This document shows positions 10,502 to 20,663 of a DNA stretch of 64,000 nucleotides, in pieces. Position numbers and translations under genes: made by a program. The DNA comes from Glycine soja (Eukaryota; Streptophyta; Magnoliopsida; Fabales; Fabaceae), in the NCBI RefSeq assembly GCF_004193775.1, contig NC_041003.1, positions 24,916,685 through 24,980,684 on the forward strand, read 5' to 3'. The notes beneath the pieces are model-generated. The model ran no database searches and was not told where the DNA came from. It saw only the letters and a program-made list of their open reading frames with translations. Within the stretch, counting starts at the first letter, position 1; every line of letters starts with the position of its first letter.

Positions 10502-11592
10502 CCATCTACACCAGTCACGGAGCCAGAGCAACCTATCTAGGATTTATTAGCAGCTCCAACACTGGATCTTAATGAGGATCAACCACAGGATGAACAAGAT
10601 ATTTAAATTATGTTTACTTTAATTTCTGCAAAGCATGAACATTTTAGTTTATCAGTATTTAGTTTGCTTTATGTTTCAGTTATTTAAATTTCATCACTCT
10701 GAGTTGTTTGCTTGTACCAAAAGCACGTTGAACAATGAATTGATTGAAAATGATATGCAGTGGATTGTTTTGTATGAAATGAGTGTTTGAGAATGATTTG
10801 AATGAGCAATTGTATGTTTTGAGTGGATTGGAATGATTAGATAATTGTTTTGATCAAGCTTGCAACCATTAGAAGAGAATGAGCATGTGATTGGAATTAT
10901 GACTGAAAATGTTAGTCAGTTTGTTAGATTGATTATGAAGGAATGCATTAACCGTATCCCGGTGAGAGTGTGATCCTTAAATTTTGAGAGAAATGACTAT
11001 CATTTAGTACTGATTTTTGCGTGAATCTTTGAAGTATGGAATGAATGCATGAAATTGAGGATGATGAAGGCCATGTGTTTGATTGTGATAGCCACTTAGC
11101 CAAAAAGCTGACTGTGTGCTTGAATGAATTATCCCTTGTACCCAGTTTGAGCTGAATGAATTATTGATTGATTGAACCCAGAGCCTATACAATGTTATCT
11201 CCTACTACCTTGGCTTAGGTTGTAGGAGAGCATCATCCACAGGAAGCATGGTTCAAAGCAAAATTGTCCCAAATTTGGGGGAGTAATTATCAAGGTAAAT
11301 TTGTTCCAAATTTGGGGGAGGCACTAGGTAAGAATGGAAATGGTCAAAGTAAATAGCATACACACACTATTTCTGTATATACACATAATGTCTCTGTATA
11401 TATTGTGTAAAAAAAACAAATGAAATTAATATGTGTTTATGTAGCAAAATAATGAAATGAAGCTAAGTGCCTAAATAAAAGGAAAGTATGGGGAATGAAT
11501 GAATGAAAAAGTGAAGGTTTATCTATGGATGAATGCTCTCCTAGAACCTAAGCTTTTGAATCCTAGAAAAACCATGATTTGTTGGCAGCCCC
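10502..11592 (+). other. 3' non-coding region of element C
   Basis: No gene is seen. It is AT-rich, with two purine tracts AAATTTGGGGGAG (11271-11283 and 11308-11320) that resemble polypurine tracts for plus-strand priming. It matches, in reverse complement, 54202-55145 of copy F. The stretch ends at TTGTTGGCAGCC, where an inverted copy begins. Confidence 0.65.
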
Positions 11593-11919
11593 ATACTTGC
11601 CTTTATTTATGGAATGCTTCAATCAATTGATTTTCACAAACATGCAACTTTTCAAAGATAGGAACATACACATTAGAGTCACAACTGAAATAAGCTAGTA
11701 AGGATGGCAGAAATCAAGGAAGGATCATCAACCAAAACCTCACAGTCATTGTTTCACTCAAGCTCAGGTGTTTTGGCTCATTCCATCATAAACAACTAAC
11801 ACAAGTCCCAACCTTTGCGTATCATCCCATACCATACAGAAATAACACACAAGATGAATCCGAAGGACTTTCTAGGCTTGTAATGAGGTTGGGCTGCCAA
11901 CAAATCATGGTTTCTCTAG
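11593..11919 (-). other. 3'-terminal fragment of Athila-like copy F
   Basis: Read on the minus strand, this continues the sequence of 54202-54240 across the insertion of D: the AAACCATGATTTGTTGGC segment at 11900-11919 follows the CTTTTGAATCCTAG at 54205-54218. C has the same order on the plus strand at 11550-11590. A roughly 28-bp inverted repeat (11563-11592 against 11890-11919) results from C and F meeting tail to tail. I see no gene. Confidence 0.6.
11915..11919. repeat. Left target-site duplication of D (TCTAG)
   Basis: TCTAG is repeated exactly at 54202-54206, directly outside the two outer LTRs. Removing D and one copy rejoins a continuous Athila-like sequence. Confidence 0.9.
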
Positions 11920-13856
11920 TGTCATACCCTAATTTCGTCCGGGGACCTTTGCTCGATGACGTGCGACCATTCTTTGGTCCTCGTGAGGTGCTTGGCACCC
12001 ATCATTAGGCAATTTGTGAAATTCCAGGACATGCCGAAAAACCAAAAAAATATTGATGCACAATCCGTAAGTTTCCGTGACACACCGGAAATCAAATGGA
12101 AGCATCGTTGCATAATTAAGTGAGGTTCCGTAACATTCCGTAAGTCAAAAAGGGGATGATTATGTAATCCGCAAGGTTCCGTAACATTACGGAAAGAAAA
12201 CAAGTATCGTTACGAAATTCGTAAGTTTCCGTAACTTTACGAAAAAAAGAATCACCAAAAAACAGCAGAGGAGGGTGTACTTAGTAAAAATGGGGGTGCA
12301 AATAGCACCCAGGCCCACTTGGGCCCTCCAGAAGATTCCTCCAGAAGGCGGTTGCTTCTGGAGGAAGCAACCATGCTCGCCTGGGCGAGCTGAGCTCGCC
12401 TGGGCGAGCTGGGCGGCAACCACCTCCCCTATTTTGCTATAAATAGGGGAGGAAAGCAAGAAGAAAGGGGTCCAGCCCCTTAGGCACTTCTCTCTCTTTC
12501 GAATTTGCTTGGAAAAATTGTTTCCGTGAAGAAAATCTAAGCCGAGGCGCTTCCGAAACGTTTCCGTAACGTTTTCCGTGAAGAATTTCGCAAAGGTTTC
12601 AACCGTTCTTCGACGTTCTTCATTCGTTCTTCGATCTTCAACGGGTAAGTACCTCGAACCAAGCTTTTCGATTCATTCTATGTGCCCGTGGTGGCCCACA
12701 TTGTGTTTCGTGCATTTTTATTCTCGCTTTGTTTACTTTTTATACCCCCTGTTGACATGCTTAAGCCATTTTACTTAAGTCATTTCTCGCTTAACTTAAA
12801 AATAAAATAAATTTCCACCGAACGTTTGAATTGTATCATCCGTTAACTTCGGTTAAAATAAATTCCGACCGTTCGGTCGTGCCGTAACCACGTTGGAAAT
12901 CAAAAAGAGGTAAAAAATAATATAATAATCAAAAAATATCTTTTTAGTAAAATAAAGCGGAAGATCAATCAGACGTTTTCTCTTTGGGATTTCTCATTCT
13001 TAATCGAATTGATTAATAACTAAGGTGAAACTAAGGCTAAAATCAACTCGCCTAGTCAAGCTCGTCCACAAAAATAGGCTTTTGAAGTTTGTCATTTCAA
13101 TTTCTCACTAAGTAAAATGGATCATTTTTAAGGTCCAACGCCTTAAAATGATCACCTCTTAAAATAAAAAAGAATCACTTGATATGAAAGAACTACGTAG
13201 GTCTGAGTTCCTCATTGAGGATACGTAGGAGCAAAAGCCCCGCTTTTGTCGACCACCCCAAGAGATCGTTAATGGTCCAATGCCTTAACGTTTCTCTCCT
13301 TTCAAAAACAAGAGATCGTTAATGGTCCAATGCCTTAACGTTTCTCTCCTTTCAAAATCAAAAGACCGTTTAATGGTCCAACACCTTAAATGACCTTTTG
13401 TTCAAATAAAACATATTTTGCAAAAAAGACAAAATACAAACTTAAACCAAACACTTTGTTCCGAAAGAACTACGTAGGTCTGATTTTCTCATCCCAATTG
13501 AGGAATACGTAGGAGCAAAGGGAAACACCCTTGTCGACCACAAAAAGAGAAAAAATATAAAAAGGGTATAAAGGATATAAGGACATAAAAGGGAACGTAA
13601 AAATCAAAGTCATGTTTGCACATTCGATTAAAGGCTGCCGTCCCTTGGGATGGACGTGTGGGGTGCTAATACCTTCCCCGTGCGTAAATACAACTCCCGA
13701 ACCTTTTCACTTAAAAGTTCGTAGATCGCGTCTTTTCCGGTTTTTCCGACGTTTTCCTCAAATAAACGTTGGTGGCGACTCCGCGCGTATTCCTTTCGTG
13801 GAACACGCATCCCGCGAGTCACGCGTCGCCCTCCCGCCGAAGGGTAGGTTGCGACA
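11920..13856 (+). repeat. 5' LTR of D
   Basis: This 1937-bp LTR starts TGTCATACCC and ends GTTGCGACA. It contains two palindromic boxes and a TATA box (12375-12445), a splice-donor-like GTAAGT at 12645, two copies of a 50-bp repeat (13261-13360) and two copies of a CTACGTAG hairpin module (13193-13228 and 13470-13511). Short open frames over its ends are not genes. Confidence 0.93.
12375..12445 (+). promoter_or_regulatory. LTR promoter of D: two palindromic boxes and TATA box
   Basis: Two copies of the 16-bp perfect palindrome GCTCGCCTGGGCGAGC (12375-12390 and 12394-12409) lie just upstream of TATAAATA (12438-12445). Transcription would start about 30 bases further on. About 200 bases downstream is GTAAGT (12645), a strong splice-donor match. 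The same arrangement occurs in the other three LTRs and, with a single palindrome, upstream of the accessory ORFs. Confidence 0.75.
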
Positions 13857-14684
13857 GTTGGCGACTCCACTGGGGACTGTTTTTAGAGAGTTAGGCCATT
13901 TAATTTTGTGCAATGTTTTACCATGACTTACCCCTTTGTTGGCTTCCTTTCATTATGTTCTTGTGTATATAAACTCTTTGTTGCTTTTAGTGCGTTTTAA
14001 ATGTATGCATGAAGTAAATATTTATTCATTTGATGCACACAAACACCAACACTATTTGCACACACTGTGAGTGAAAAAGGGCCCTATACCCGGGTTCATG
14101 GGAGCATAAGGAGTGGAGGTGAATCTGTGATCATGCTAGGTCTCCGACTTGCTTGATTACAGTGAACCCTCATCTAGAGCTTTTCTCTTTGAAAACCTAT
14201 TGTTGCTAGTAGTCCCTACTGCTACAATATGTTCTTCAAAGGGGATGATACCTCTAGAAACCATCAAGAGAGATATAACTACCTTGGGGATTATTGCTAA
14301 AAGCCTAGTTAGTTCTCTCCCTTATAGGTCCCTTAAATAGGGGCACGAAGCAAACACGCTGCGTGCCATTTTTCACACTACCATGCATGAGTATCATATA
14401 CCCTTTTGCTTATGTTCAGTAAATATTGTCATACTGTGTACATTCCCGCATTGTGTCTTTTGCATAGGCATTGCATATGGGTTCTGTCTTGATCCCTACT
14501 GTAAACAAACCAACGGAGGGTCCGTGTCGCCTTCTTAAAAACGTGCGTTGGGGCATTTTGCTACCCCTAGACGTCGTATCTAAGAAGGGGACAAATTCTC
14601 CGGACCCCCGCATTCCTAGATTGCATCTGTGTCATATGCATTCCATCATGCATTCATCCATTCCACCCATGAGATATCGGAGTT
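13857..14684 (+). other. Leader of D with primer-binding site
   Basis: Two bases after the LTR, TGGCGACTCCACTGGGG (13859-13875) starts with TGG and is the likely tRNA primer-binding site; the tRNA was not identified. The rest of the leader has no convincing gene. It contains a long imperfect stem-loop (14518-14607) listed separately. Confidence 0.7.
14518..14607 (+). other. Predicted multi-helix stem-loop in the genomic RNA leader
   Basis: Four helices nest in order: GGGTCCG (14518-14524) with CGGACCC (14601-14607); CCTTCTTA (14530-14537) with TAAGAAGG (14581-14588); ACGT (14541-14544) with ACGT (14571-14574); GGGG (14550-14553) with CCCC (14564-14567). E keeps the same arms (27257-27263 with 27340-27346). 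The position between primer site and ORF1 suits a packaging or dimerisation signal; that role is inferred. Confidence 0.5.
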
Positions 14685-16586
14685 TTGATTTGCACCAGCT
14701 TTTATCTCACTTTAGTAAGCATGGGAACAAATCAAACCGGCAAGAGGTTCTACCAAGTCAAGGTCAAAAGCCCAGATACCACCAGCATCAAGGAATTAGG
14801 GCGGTTGATGGAACCCCTCCAAATGCAAGCCTTCCGCAAGACTCACGGAAAGATCTTAGAGTTGACCATAGCAGAGGTGTCCATAGAAGCCATTGCATCA
14901 CTTACCCAATACTACGACCAGCCTTTGAGATGCTTCACATTCGGAGACTTCCAATTAGTACCAACCATTGAAGAATTTGAAGAAATTCTAGGATGTCCTC
15001 TCGGGGGAAGAAAACCATATCTTTCCTCCGGATGTCTCCCCTCCTTGAGCAGAATTGCAACTGTGGTCAAGGATTCCGCAAGAGGTTTGGAACGCATAAA
15101 ACAGACTCGGAACGGCATAGCGGGCCTACCACAGAAGTACCTAGAAGACAAAGCGAGGGGTATGGCCAATCAAGGAGAATGGGTCCCGTTTATGGATGTG
15201 TTAGCTTTGCTGATTTTTGGGGTCGTCCTCTTTCCAAACGTGGATGGTTTGGTAGGCCTAGCAGCAATCGACGCTTTCCTTGCCTACCACCATAGCAAGG
15301 AAAGTCCGGTGGTAGCTGTCTTGGCAGATCTATTTGACACATTTGACCGAAGGTGCGAGAAGAGTAGCGCACGGATCATCTGTTGCTTACCCGCCCTCTG
15401 TGTTTGGTTGGTTTCACACTTGTTCCAACAAGACATAAGACATCCATGTCCGCTCCTGAGCCATCGCTCGTGTACTGAAAGGAGGAGAATGGGTTGGGAC
15501 CAGCTCTTGGCCGGGATAGGAGGTAGAACAATCAGTTGGTTCCCCCGATGGAAGGAAGGAAAAGAAGGAGTCCTTTTCTCATGTGGAAGATACCCAAACA
15601 TTCCGCTGGTAGGAACGAGGGGTTGTATTAATTACAATCCCACGCTCGCTATAAGACAACTAGGGTACCCCATGAGGGGAGCACCGACGGAAGAAAGCAT
15701 GTCTCCTTTCCTTGTGAGGGATCTCGGCGCACAAAATTCCAAGACTATACAAAGAATCCATAAGGCATGGGAAACCCCGTTAAGGAAAAATCAAGAGCTT
15801 AGAGGCATTCGTAATGGCATCATTGGTGGGTACCACGAATGGCTGAAAGTTCGCATACGAGGTTTAGATTGGCTCGCCAAGTTAAAAGTCGTCAGCGAAG
15901 AGAATTTTGAAGCACCGGAAGAGGACGAGGAAGTCCAAGCTCTCAAAAGCGAGTTAGGAAAGGCAAAACTCGCCAAGGAGAAGTTCAAGTTGGCTGCTAC
16001 ACACGTCCGGAAGGAGTGTGCCGGGTTACGGGAAGAGAATGCAATTACCGCAAGAGCCCTTGAACGAGAGACCAAGAGGGCTCGCAAGGAAGAGTATGGC
16101 CGGAACAAATTTCGCGGAGCTCTATGGGGTAGCAATAGTGAACTCAAGTTGCGAAGGGAAGAAAGGGACCAGTCGCGAGCACATAGCATGGTTCTGAAAG
16201 AGGAGTTGATTGCTTGTTCAAGGTCCAAAAGAAGCTTGTCTCAGCGTTTATGCGAGACAGAGACCAACATGTTAGCTATCGTCGCCAAGTACGAAGAAGA
16301 GTTAGGTCTAGCCACGGCCCACGAGCTTAGAATCGCGGATGAGTACGCTCAGGTATATGCGGAAAAAGAGGCTAGAGGAAGGGTGATCGACTCTTTACAC
16401 CAAGAGGCAACCATGTGGATGGATCGGTTTGCTCTTACCTTGAACGGGAGTCAAGAACTTCCCCGATTGTTAGCTAAGGCCAAGGCGATGGCAGACACCT
16501 ACTCCGCCCCCGAAGAGATTGATGGGCTTCTCGGCTATTGTCAGCATATGATAGACTTAATGGCCCACATAATTAGAAATCGTTAG
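14685..16586 (+). CDS. Ogre ORF1 protein, element D
   Basis: This is the extra reading frame that Ogre-type elements carry before gag; its function is unknown. The 633-residue frame could start at 14685 or, perhaps more likely, at the in-frame ATG 14721 (MGTNQTGKRFY). The N-terminal two thirds is a folded domain that I associate with a plant retrotransposon domain of unknown function (DUF7745 as I recall), with motifs FGDFQLVPTIEEFEEILG, WVPFMDVLALLIFGVVLFP and PSLSRIATVV. From about residue 405 a long charged, coiled-coil-like region follows, rich in Glu, Lys, Arg and Leu, to about residue 575. The frame is intact, 56 bases before the gag-protease frame. The E copy (27424-29320) is the same protein broken by small indels. 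Confidence 0.85.
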   Translation: MICTSFYLTLVSMGTNQTGKRFYQVKVKSPDTTSIKELGRLMEPLQMQAFRKTHGKILELTIAEVSIEAIASLTQYYDQPLRCFTFGDFQLVPTIEEFEEILGCPLGGRKPYLSSGCLPSLSRIATVVKDSARGLERIKQTRNGIAGLPQKYLEDKARGMANQGEWVPFMDVLALLIFGVVLFPNVDGLVGLAAIDAFLAYHHSKESPVVAVLADLFDTFDRRCEKSSARIICCLPALCVWLVSHLFQQDIRHPCPLLSHRSCTERRRMGWDQLLAGIGGRTISWFPRWKEGKEGVLFSCGRYPNIPLVGTRGCINYNPTLAIRQLGYPMRGAPTEESMSPFLVRDLGAQNSKTIQRIHKAWETPLRKNQELRGIRNGIIGGYHEWLKVRIRGLDWLAKLKVVSEENFEAPEEDEEVQALKSELGKAKLAKEKFKLAATHVRKECAGLREENAITARALERETKRARKEEYGRNKFRGALWGSNSELKLRREERDQSRAHSMVLKEELIACSRSKRSLSQRLCETETNMLAIVAKYEEELGLATAHELRIADEYAQVYAEKEARGRVIDSLHQEATMWMDRFALTLNGSQELPRLLAKAKAMADTYSAPEEIDGLLGYCQHMIDLMAHIIRNR

Positions 16587-16642
16587 GAAACTTGTATGGT
16601 CTCTTAGACCTTGACTAGATATGACTTCCTTTTTGAAATAAA

Positions 16643-19600
16643 ATGAGTTGGTCCCATGTTTCTACTCCAAAAAACTTGTGCAAATCAAATCACTCCTACA
16701 TCTCATCTCTAGCATGCATTTTCTTTCTTTACCCACTCCTCACGTTTGGTTTTTTAGGGAAAAACACCATAACTAAACGCGCCGCAAGGGATCCCTATCG
16801 CACCAGATCCAAATCTAGAACGATGGGTGATCAAGAAGAGACGCAGGAACAGATGAAAGCCGACATGTCTGCTCTGAAAGAACAAATGGCCTCCATGATG
16901 GAGGCCATGTTAGGTATGAAACAGCTCATGGAGAAGAACGCGGCCACTGCCGCCGCTGTCAGTTCGGCTGCCGAAGCAGACCCGACTCTCTTGGCAACTA
17001 CGCACCATCCTCCCTCAAACATAGTAGGACGGGGAAGGGACACACTGGGGCACGATGGCAGCCCTCACCTGGGATACAACCGAGCGGCTTACCCTTATGG
17101 ATTGCCGCCCAACTATTCACCACCCATCTTGCAAGAAGATGCGGGCCACATTGCTTCTCCCATCCATGAAAAAGAGCCTCCTCAGCAGCCCGACGAAGTC
17201 CATAAAGACCCTCAAGATTATGCTCGGAGGGATGTCGAGTTTTATCCCCCGATCCCCGAAGGGCCGGCACCAGGCACGTTGCCCCAACCCAACATCGCAG
17301 CATCGCCAATAGTTTTGTCTATGGAAGGGCCGCCCCCGGCAACTGAAGAAAGGAGGAAGCTCGATCTCCTTGAGGAAAGATTGAGGGCTGTGGAAGGATT
17401 TGGGGACTATCCGTTTGCAGACATGACGGATCTTTGCTTGGTACCCGATGTTGTTATTCCCCCGAAGTTCAAAGTGCCGGACTTCGACAAGTATAAAGGG
17501 ACGACTTGTCCCAAAAACCATCTCAAGATGTACTGCCGTAAGATGGGCGCTCATTCTAAAGATGAAAAGCTGTTGATACACTTCTTTCAGGATAGCTTGG
17601 CCGGAGCTGCGGTAGTGTGGTACACTAATTTGGAAGCTTCCCGTATCCGTACTTGGAAGGATCTGATTACCGCCTTCCTAAGGCAGTATCAGTACAATTC
17701 TGATATGGCTCCTGACCGTACTCAACTGCAGAATATGTTTAAGAAAGAGGGTGAAACCTTTAAAGAATATGCGCAGCGATGGAGGGATTTGGCGGCACAA
17801 GTAGCTCCTCCCATGGTTGAGAGAGAGATGATCACCATGATGGTAGACACTCTGCCAGTGTTCTACTATGAAAAGCTAGTGGGTTACATGCCGTCCAGCT
17901 TTGCGGATCTGGTGTTTGCCGGGGAAAGAATCGAGGTTGGATTGAAGAGAGGAAAGTTTGATTACGTTTCCTCCACAAACGTGAACGCCAAAAGAATCGG
18001 GGCAACAGGGGCAAAAAGGAAGGAAGGAGATGCCCATGCCGTCTCTTCAACACCCGCATGGGTCAAACCCCAGCAAACACCTCATGGTACCCATCAGTAC
18101 GCGCAACATCACCCAAGCTTCTCGGCTCATGCTGGGAACGCCTCTAGTTCAACACCCGTGCAGCCTAAGGCACCCACCCAGAGGGAAGCTCCCCAAGTTC
18201 CAACTCCGAACACGGCTCGACCGGCCGGTAATTCCAACACGACAAGGAACTTCCCTCCAAGGCCATTGCCGGAATTCACCCCGCTCCCGATGACGTACGA
18301 AGATCTTCTACCATCCCTCATCGCCAATCATTTGGCTGTGGTAACTCCCGGAAGGGTCCTCGAACCCCCTTTCCCGAAGTGGTATGACCCTAATGCAACT
18401 TGCAAGTACCATGGGGGTGCCCCGGGGCATTCCGTCGAAAAATGCTTGGCCCTTAAATACAAGGTCCAACATCTAATGGATGCCGGATGGCTGACTTTCC
18501 AAGAGGATCGGCCCAATGTGAGAACCAACCCGCTCGCCAATCATGGAGGGGGAGCAGTTAATGCAGTTGAATCCGATAGGCCCCACAGGTCCAAACCTTT
18601 AAGAGATGTGGCAACCCCTAGGAGGTTTATCTTTGAGGCCCTACAAAAGGGAGGTGTAATTCCCCATAGTGGGTGTAAGGAGGATTCCTGTCTGCTACAT
18701 TCCGGCGAGATGCATGACATGGAGACGTGTTTGGAAGTAGAGGAATTGTTACAGCGGATGATAGACCAAGGTCGACTAGAAGTCGGCATTAAAGGAAAAG
18801 AAGAGCAGCATATATGCATGCAATCTACGGAGGGGAGCGGTGTTGCGAAGCCCAAACCCTTGGTGATATACTTCACTAAAAGTGCAGCCTCGCAAAAGCC
18901 CAGGCACCCCTTAATGGCCAAACCTGTTCCTTTCCCGTACCAAAATAGTCACGCGGTCCCGTGGAGATATACACCTCCGGGGAAGAAGGAAGAAGAAGTC
19001 ACTGACGTCAGCTCGCTGTCAGCTAAAGTAACAAATATCACGGGACTGAGCGGTGTGACCCGTAGTGGTCGTGTGTTCGCACCTCCGGACCTACCAGTCC
19101 AACCCGCCGACGTCAAAGGAAAAGGAAAAGTGGTGGAGGAACAAGATGGCGAAGCACCCCACGCTTCGAATAAAGATATGCCAGCAAAGGGGCCCCCAGA
19201 GAAAAGGGATGGTAGAAAGGAGGTGTCGTTAGAGGAAGCCAGCGAGTTCCTTCGGATAATTCAGCAGAGCGAATTCAAGGTTATCGAACAGCTCAACAAA
19301 ACCCCGGCTAGGGTCTCGCTGTTAGAGTTACTTATGAGCTCCGAGCCTCATCGGGCTCTGCTAGTAAAAGTGCTGAACGAGGCTCACGTGGCCCAAGATA
19401 TTTCGGTAGAAGGTTTCGGAGGGCTGGTCAACAATATCACTGCCAACAACTATCTTGCCTTCGCCGAAGAAGAAATCCCCGCCGAGGGGAGAGGGCATAA
19501 TAAGGCTTTACACGTATCAGTCAAGTGTATGGACCATATCGTGGCCAAGGTACTCATCGATAATGGTTCCAGTTTAAACGTGATGCCTAAGAGCACTTTG

Positions 19601-20425
19601 GACAAGTTACCATTCAATGCTTCCCATTTAAAACCAAGTTCAATGGTGGTTCGGGCCTTCGACGGCACTCGCCGAGAGGTTAGAGGAGAGATCGATCTCC
19701 CAGTACAAATAGGCCCTCACACCTGTCAAGTCACCTTCCAGATAATGGATATTAACCCCCCCTACAGCTGCCTGTTGGGGCGCCCTTGGATCCACTCAGT
19801 AGGAGTTGTGCCTTCTACACTCCACCAAAAGCTGAAATTCGTAGTGGAGGGACACTTGGTCATCGTGTCAGGCGAGGAAGATATCTTGGTAAGCTGCCCA
19901 TCCTCCATGCCTTATGTGGAAGCCGCAGAAGAATCGTTAGAAACCGCTTTCCAGTCTTTTGAGGTGGTCAGCATTTCCTCCGTGGACTCCCTCTTTGGGC
20001 AACCTTGTCTGTCCGATGCGGCGGTAATGATGGCCCGAGTTATGTTGGGGAACGGTTATGAACCCGGGATGGGTTTAGGCAAAGACAATGGCGGCATAAC
20101 TAGCCTGATAAAAACCCAAGGAAATCGTGGGAAGTATGGTTTAGGCTATAAGCCCACTCAGGCGGACATGAAAAGAAGCATCGCGGGAAGGAAGAACAGT
20201 GGTCAGAGCTCGCGTTGGAGACAAGAAAGTGAAGGAAGCCCGCCCTGCCACATAAGTAGAAGCTTTATAAGTGCGGGTCTGGGAGACGAAGGTCAAGTGT
20301 TCGCGATATGTGAAGATGATGTTCCAAGTACTTCGAATTTGGTCCGACCATGCCCTCCTGATTTCCAGCTGGGAAATTGGCGAGTGGAGGAACGCCCCGG
20401 CATTTACGCAACAAGCATAATGTAA
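16643..20425 (+). CDS. Gag-protease polyprotein with G-patch, element D
   Basis: Gag builds the particle and binds RNA; protease cuts the polyprotein. The frame is open from 16643, but the conserved start is probably ATG 16823 (MGDQEETQEQM). Domains, numbered from 16643: a coiled-coil-like segment (about 65-105), gag core (about 297-435, YCRKMGAHSKDEKLLIHFFQ to VGLKRGKF), a short Cys/His knuckle-like motif (CKYHGGAPGHSVEKC, C587 onward), and aspartic protease with D973-N-G-S in place of DTG/DSG followed by LLGRPWIHS. A G-patch (about 1129-1180; LGNGYEPGMGLGKDNGG) comes last. The stop at 20423-20425 lies inside a predicted intron (20422-20599), so splicing would continue the frame into pol. 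The frame is intact. Confidence 0.9.
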   Translation: MSWSHVSTPKNLCKSNHSYISSLACIFFLYPLLTFGFLGKNTITKRAARDPYRTRSKSRTMGDQEETQEQMKADMSALKEQMASMMEAMLGMKQLMEKNAATAAAVSSAAEADPTLLATTHHPPSNIVGRGRDTLGHDGSPHLGYNRAAYPYGLPPNYSPPILQEDAGHIASPIHEKEPPQQPDEVHKDPQDYARRDVEFYPPIPEGPAPGTLPQPNIAASPIVLSMEGPPPATEERRKLDLLEERLRAVEGFGDYPFADMTDLCLVPDVVIPPKFKVPDFDKYKGTTCPKNHLKMYCRKMGAHSKDEKLLIHFFQDSLAGAAVVWYTNLEASRIRTWKDLITAFLRQYQYNSDMAPDRTQLQNMFKKEGETFKEYAQRWRDLAAQVAPPMVEREMITMMVDTLPVFYYEKLVGYMPSSFADLVFAGERIEVGLKRGKFDYVSSTNVNAKRIGATGAKRKEGDAHAVSSTPAWVKPQQTPHGTHQYAQHHPSFSAHAGNASSSTPVQPKAPTQREAPQVPTPNTARPAGNSNTTRNFPPRPLPEFTPLPMTYEDLLPSLIANHLAVVTPGRVLEPPFPKWYDPNATCKYHGGAPGHSVEKCLALKYKVQHLMDAGWLTFQEDRPNVRTNPLANHGGGAVNAVESDRPHRSKPLRDVATPRRFIFEALQKGGVIPHSGCKEDSCLLHSGEMHDMETCLEVEELLQRMIDQGRLEVGIKGKEEQHICMQSTEGSGVAKPKPLVIYFTKSAASQKPRHPLMAKPVPFPYQNSHAVPWRYTPPGKKEEEVTDVSSLSAKVTNITGLSGVTRSGRVFAPPDLPVQPADVKGKGKVVEEQDGEAPHASNKDMPAKGPPEKRDGRKEVSLEEASEFLRIIQQSEFKVIEQLNKTPARVSLLELLMSSEPHRALLVKVLNEAHVAQDISVEGFGGLVNNITANNYLAFAEEEIPAEGRGHNKALHVSVKCMDHIVAKVLIDNGSSLNVMPKSTLDKLPFNASHLKPSSMVVRAFDGTRREVRGEIDLPVQIGPHTCQVTFQIMDINPPYSCLLGRPWIHSVGVVPSTLHQKLKFVVEGHLVIVSGEEDILVSCPSSMPYVEAAEESLETAFQSFEVVSISSVDSLFGQPCLSDAAVMMARVMLGNGYEPGMGLGKDNGGITSLIKTQGNRGKYGLGYKPTQADMKRSIAGRKNSGQSSRWRQESEGSPPCHISRSFISAGLGDEGQVFAICEDDVPSTSNLVRPCPPDFQLGNWRVEERPGIYATSIM

Positions 20426-20599
20426 ACCTTTACGGTTTAAAAGCTCTATAGTTGGGCCTGGGCTGTAGAGTTTTCTTTTTGTTAAGGCTTTGTGTCTTTT
20501 GTTTTTGAATTTATAAATACAAGGATCTTTCTTCATCTGTTCCTGGTCCCTACCCATTCTCATTCATTTGCATGTTTACTTCTTTTTCTAAAACGGCAG
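20422..20599 (+). other. Predicted intron between protease and pol of D
   Basis: The donor GTAAAC (20422) and acceptor ACGGCAG (ending 20599) bound 178 T-rich bases. Removing them skips the gag-protease stop, and the reading frame carries on in phase into pol, which is open from 20600 with no stop. A pro-pol intron is known for Ogre elements. E has the same sites (33142 and 33316). Confidence 0.75.
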
Positions 20600-20663
20600 A
20601 TTCGATGACGAGTCCCCCGAAGGTACTAATACCTGGGACCCGTCTATCAACTTCGAGCAAGAA

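Larger units (their letters stand above)
3812..11592 (+). mobile_element. Element C: Athila-like Ty3/gypsy element lacking RT and integrase
   Basis: Order on the plus strand: leader remnant (3812-3902), gag (3903-about 6560, split by solo LTR B), protease (to 7314), non-coding DNA with an array of GCTAAGC motifs (7551-9045), an accessory ORF (9122-10501) and 3' non-coding DNA with two AAATTTGGGGGAG purine tracts (11271-11283, 11308-11320). The protease has the DLG active site that I associate with Athila-type elements. No reverse transcriptase, RNase H or integrase sequence lies between protease and accessory ORF, so the copy is non-autonomous. LTRs could not be delimited: A truncates the left side, and the right side runs into an inverted copy (F) near 11593. 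Confidence 0.75.

Noticed and set aside
11563..11919. A miniature inverted-repeat transposon with 28-bp terminal repeats
   Set aside because: Both arms belong to the two oppositely oriented Athila-like copies C and F; the right arm continues at 54202 once D is removed.
15791..16228. Long minus-strand frames opposite ORF1, gag and pol
   Set aside because: They mirror strongly coding plus-strand frames and show no family resemblance of their own.
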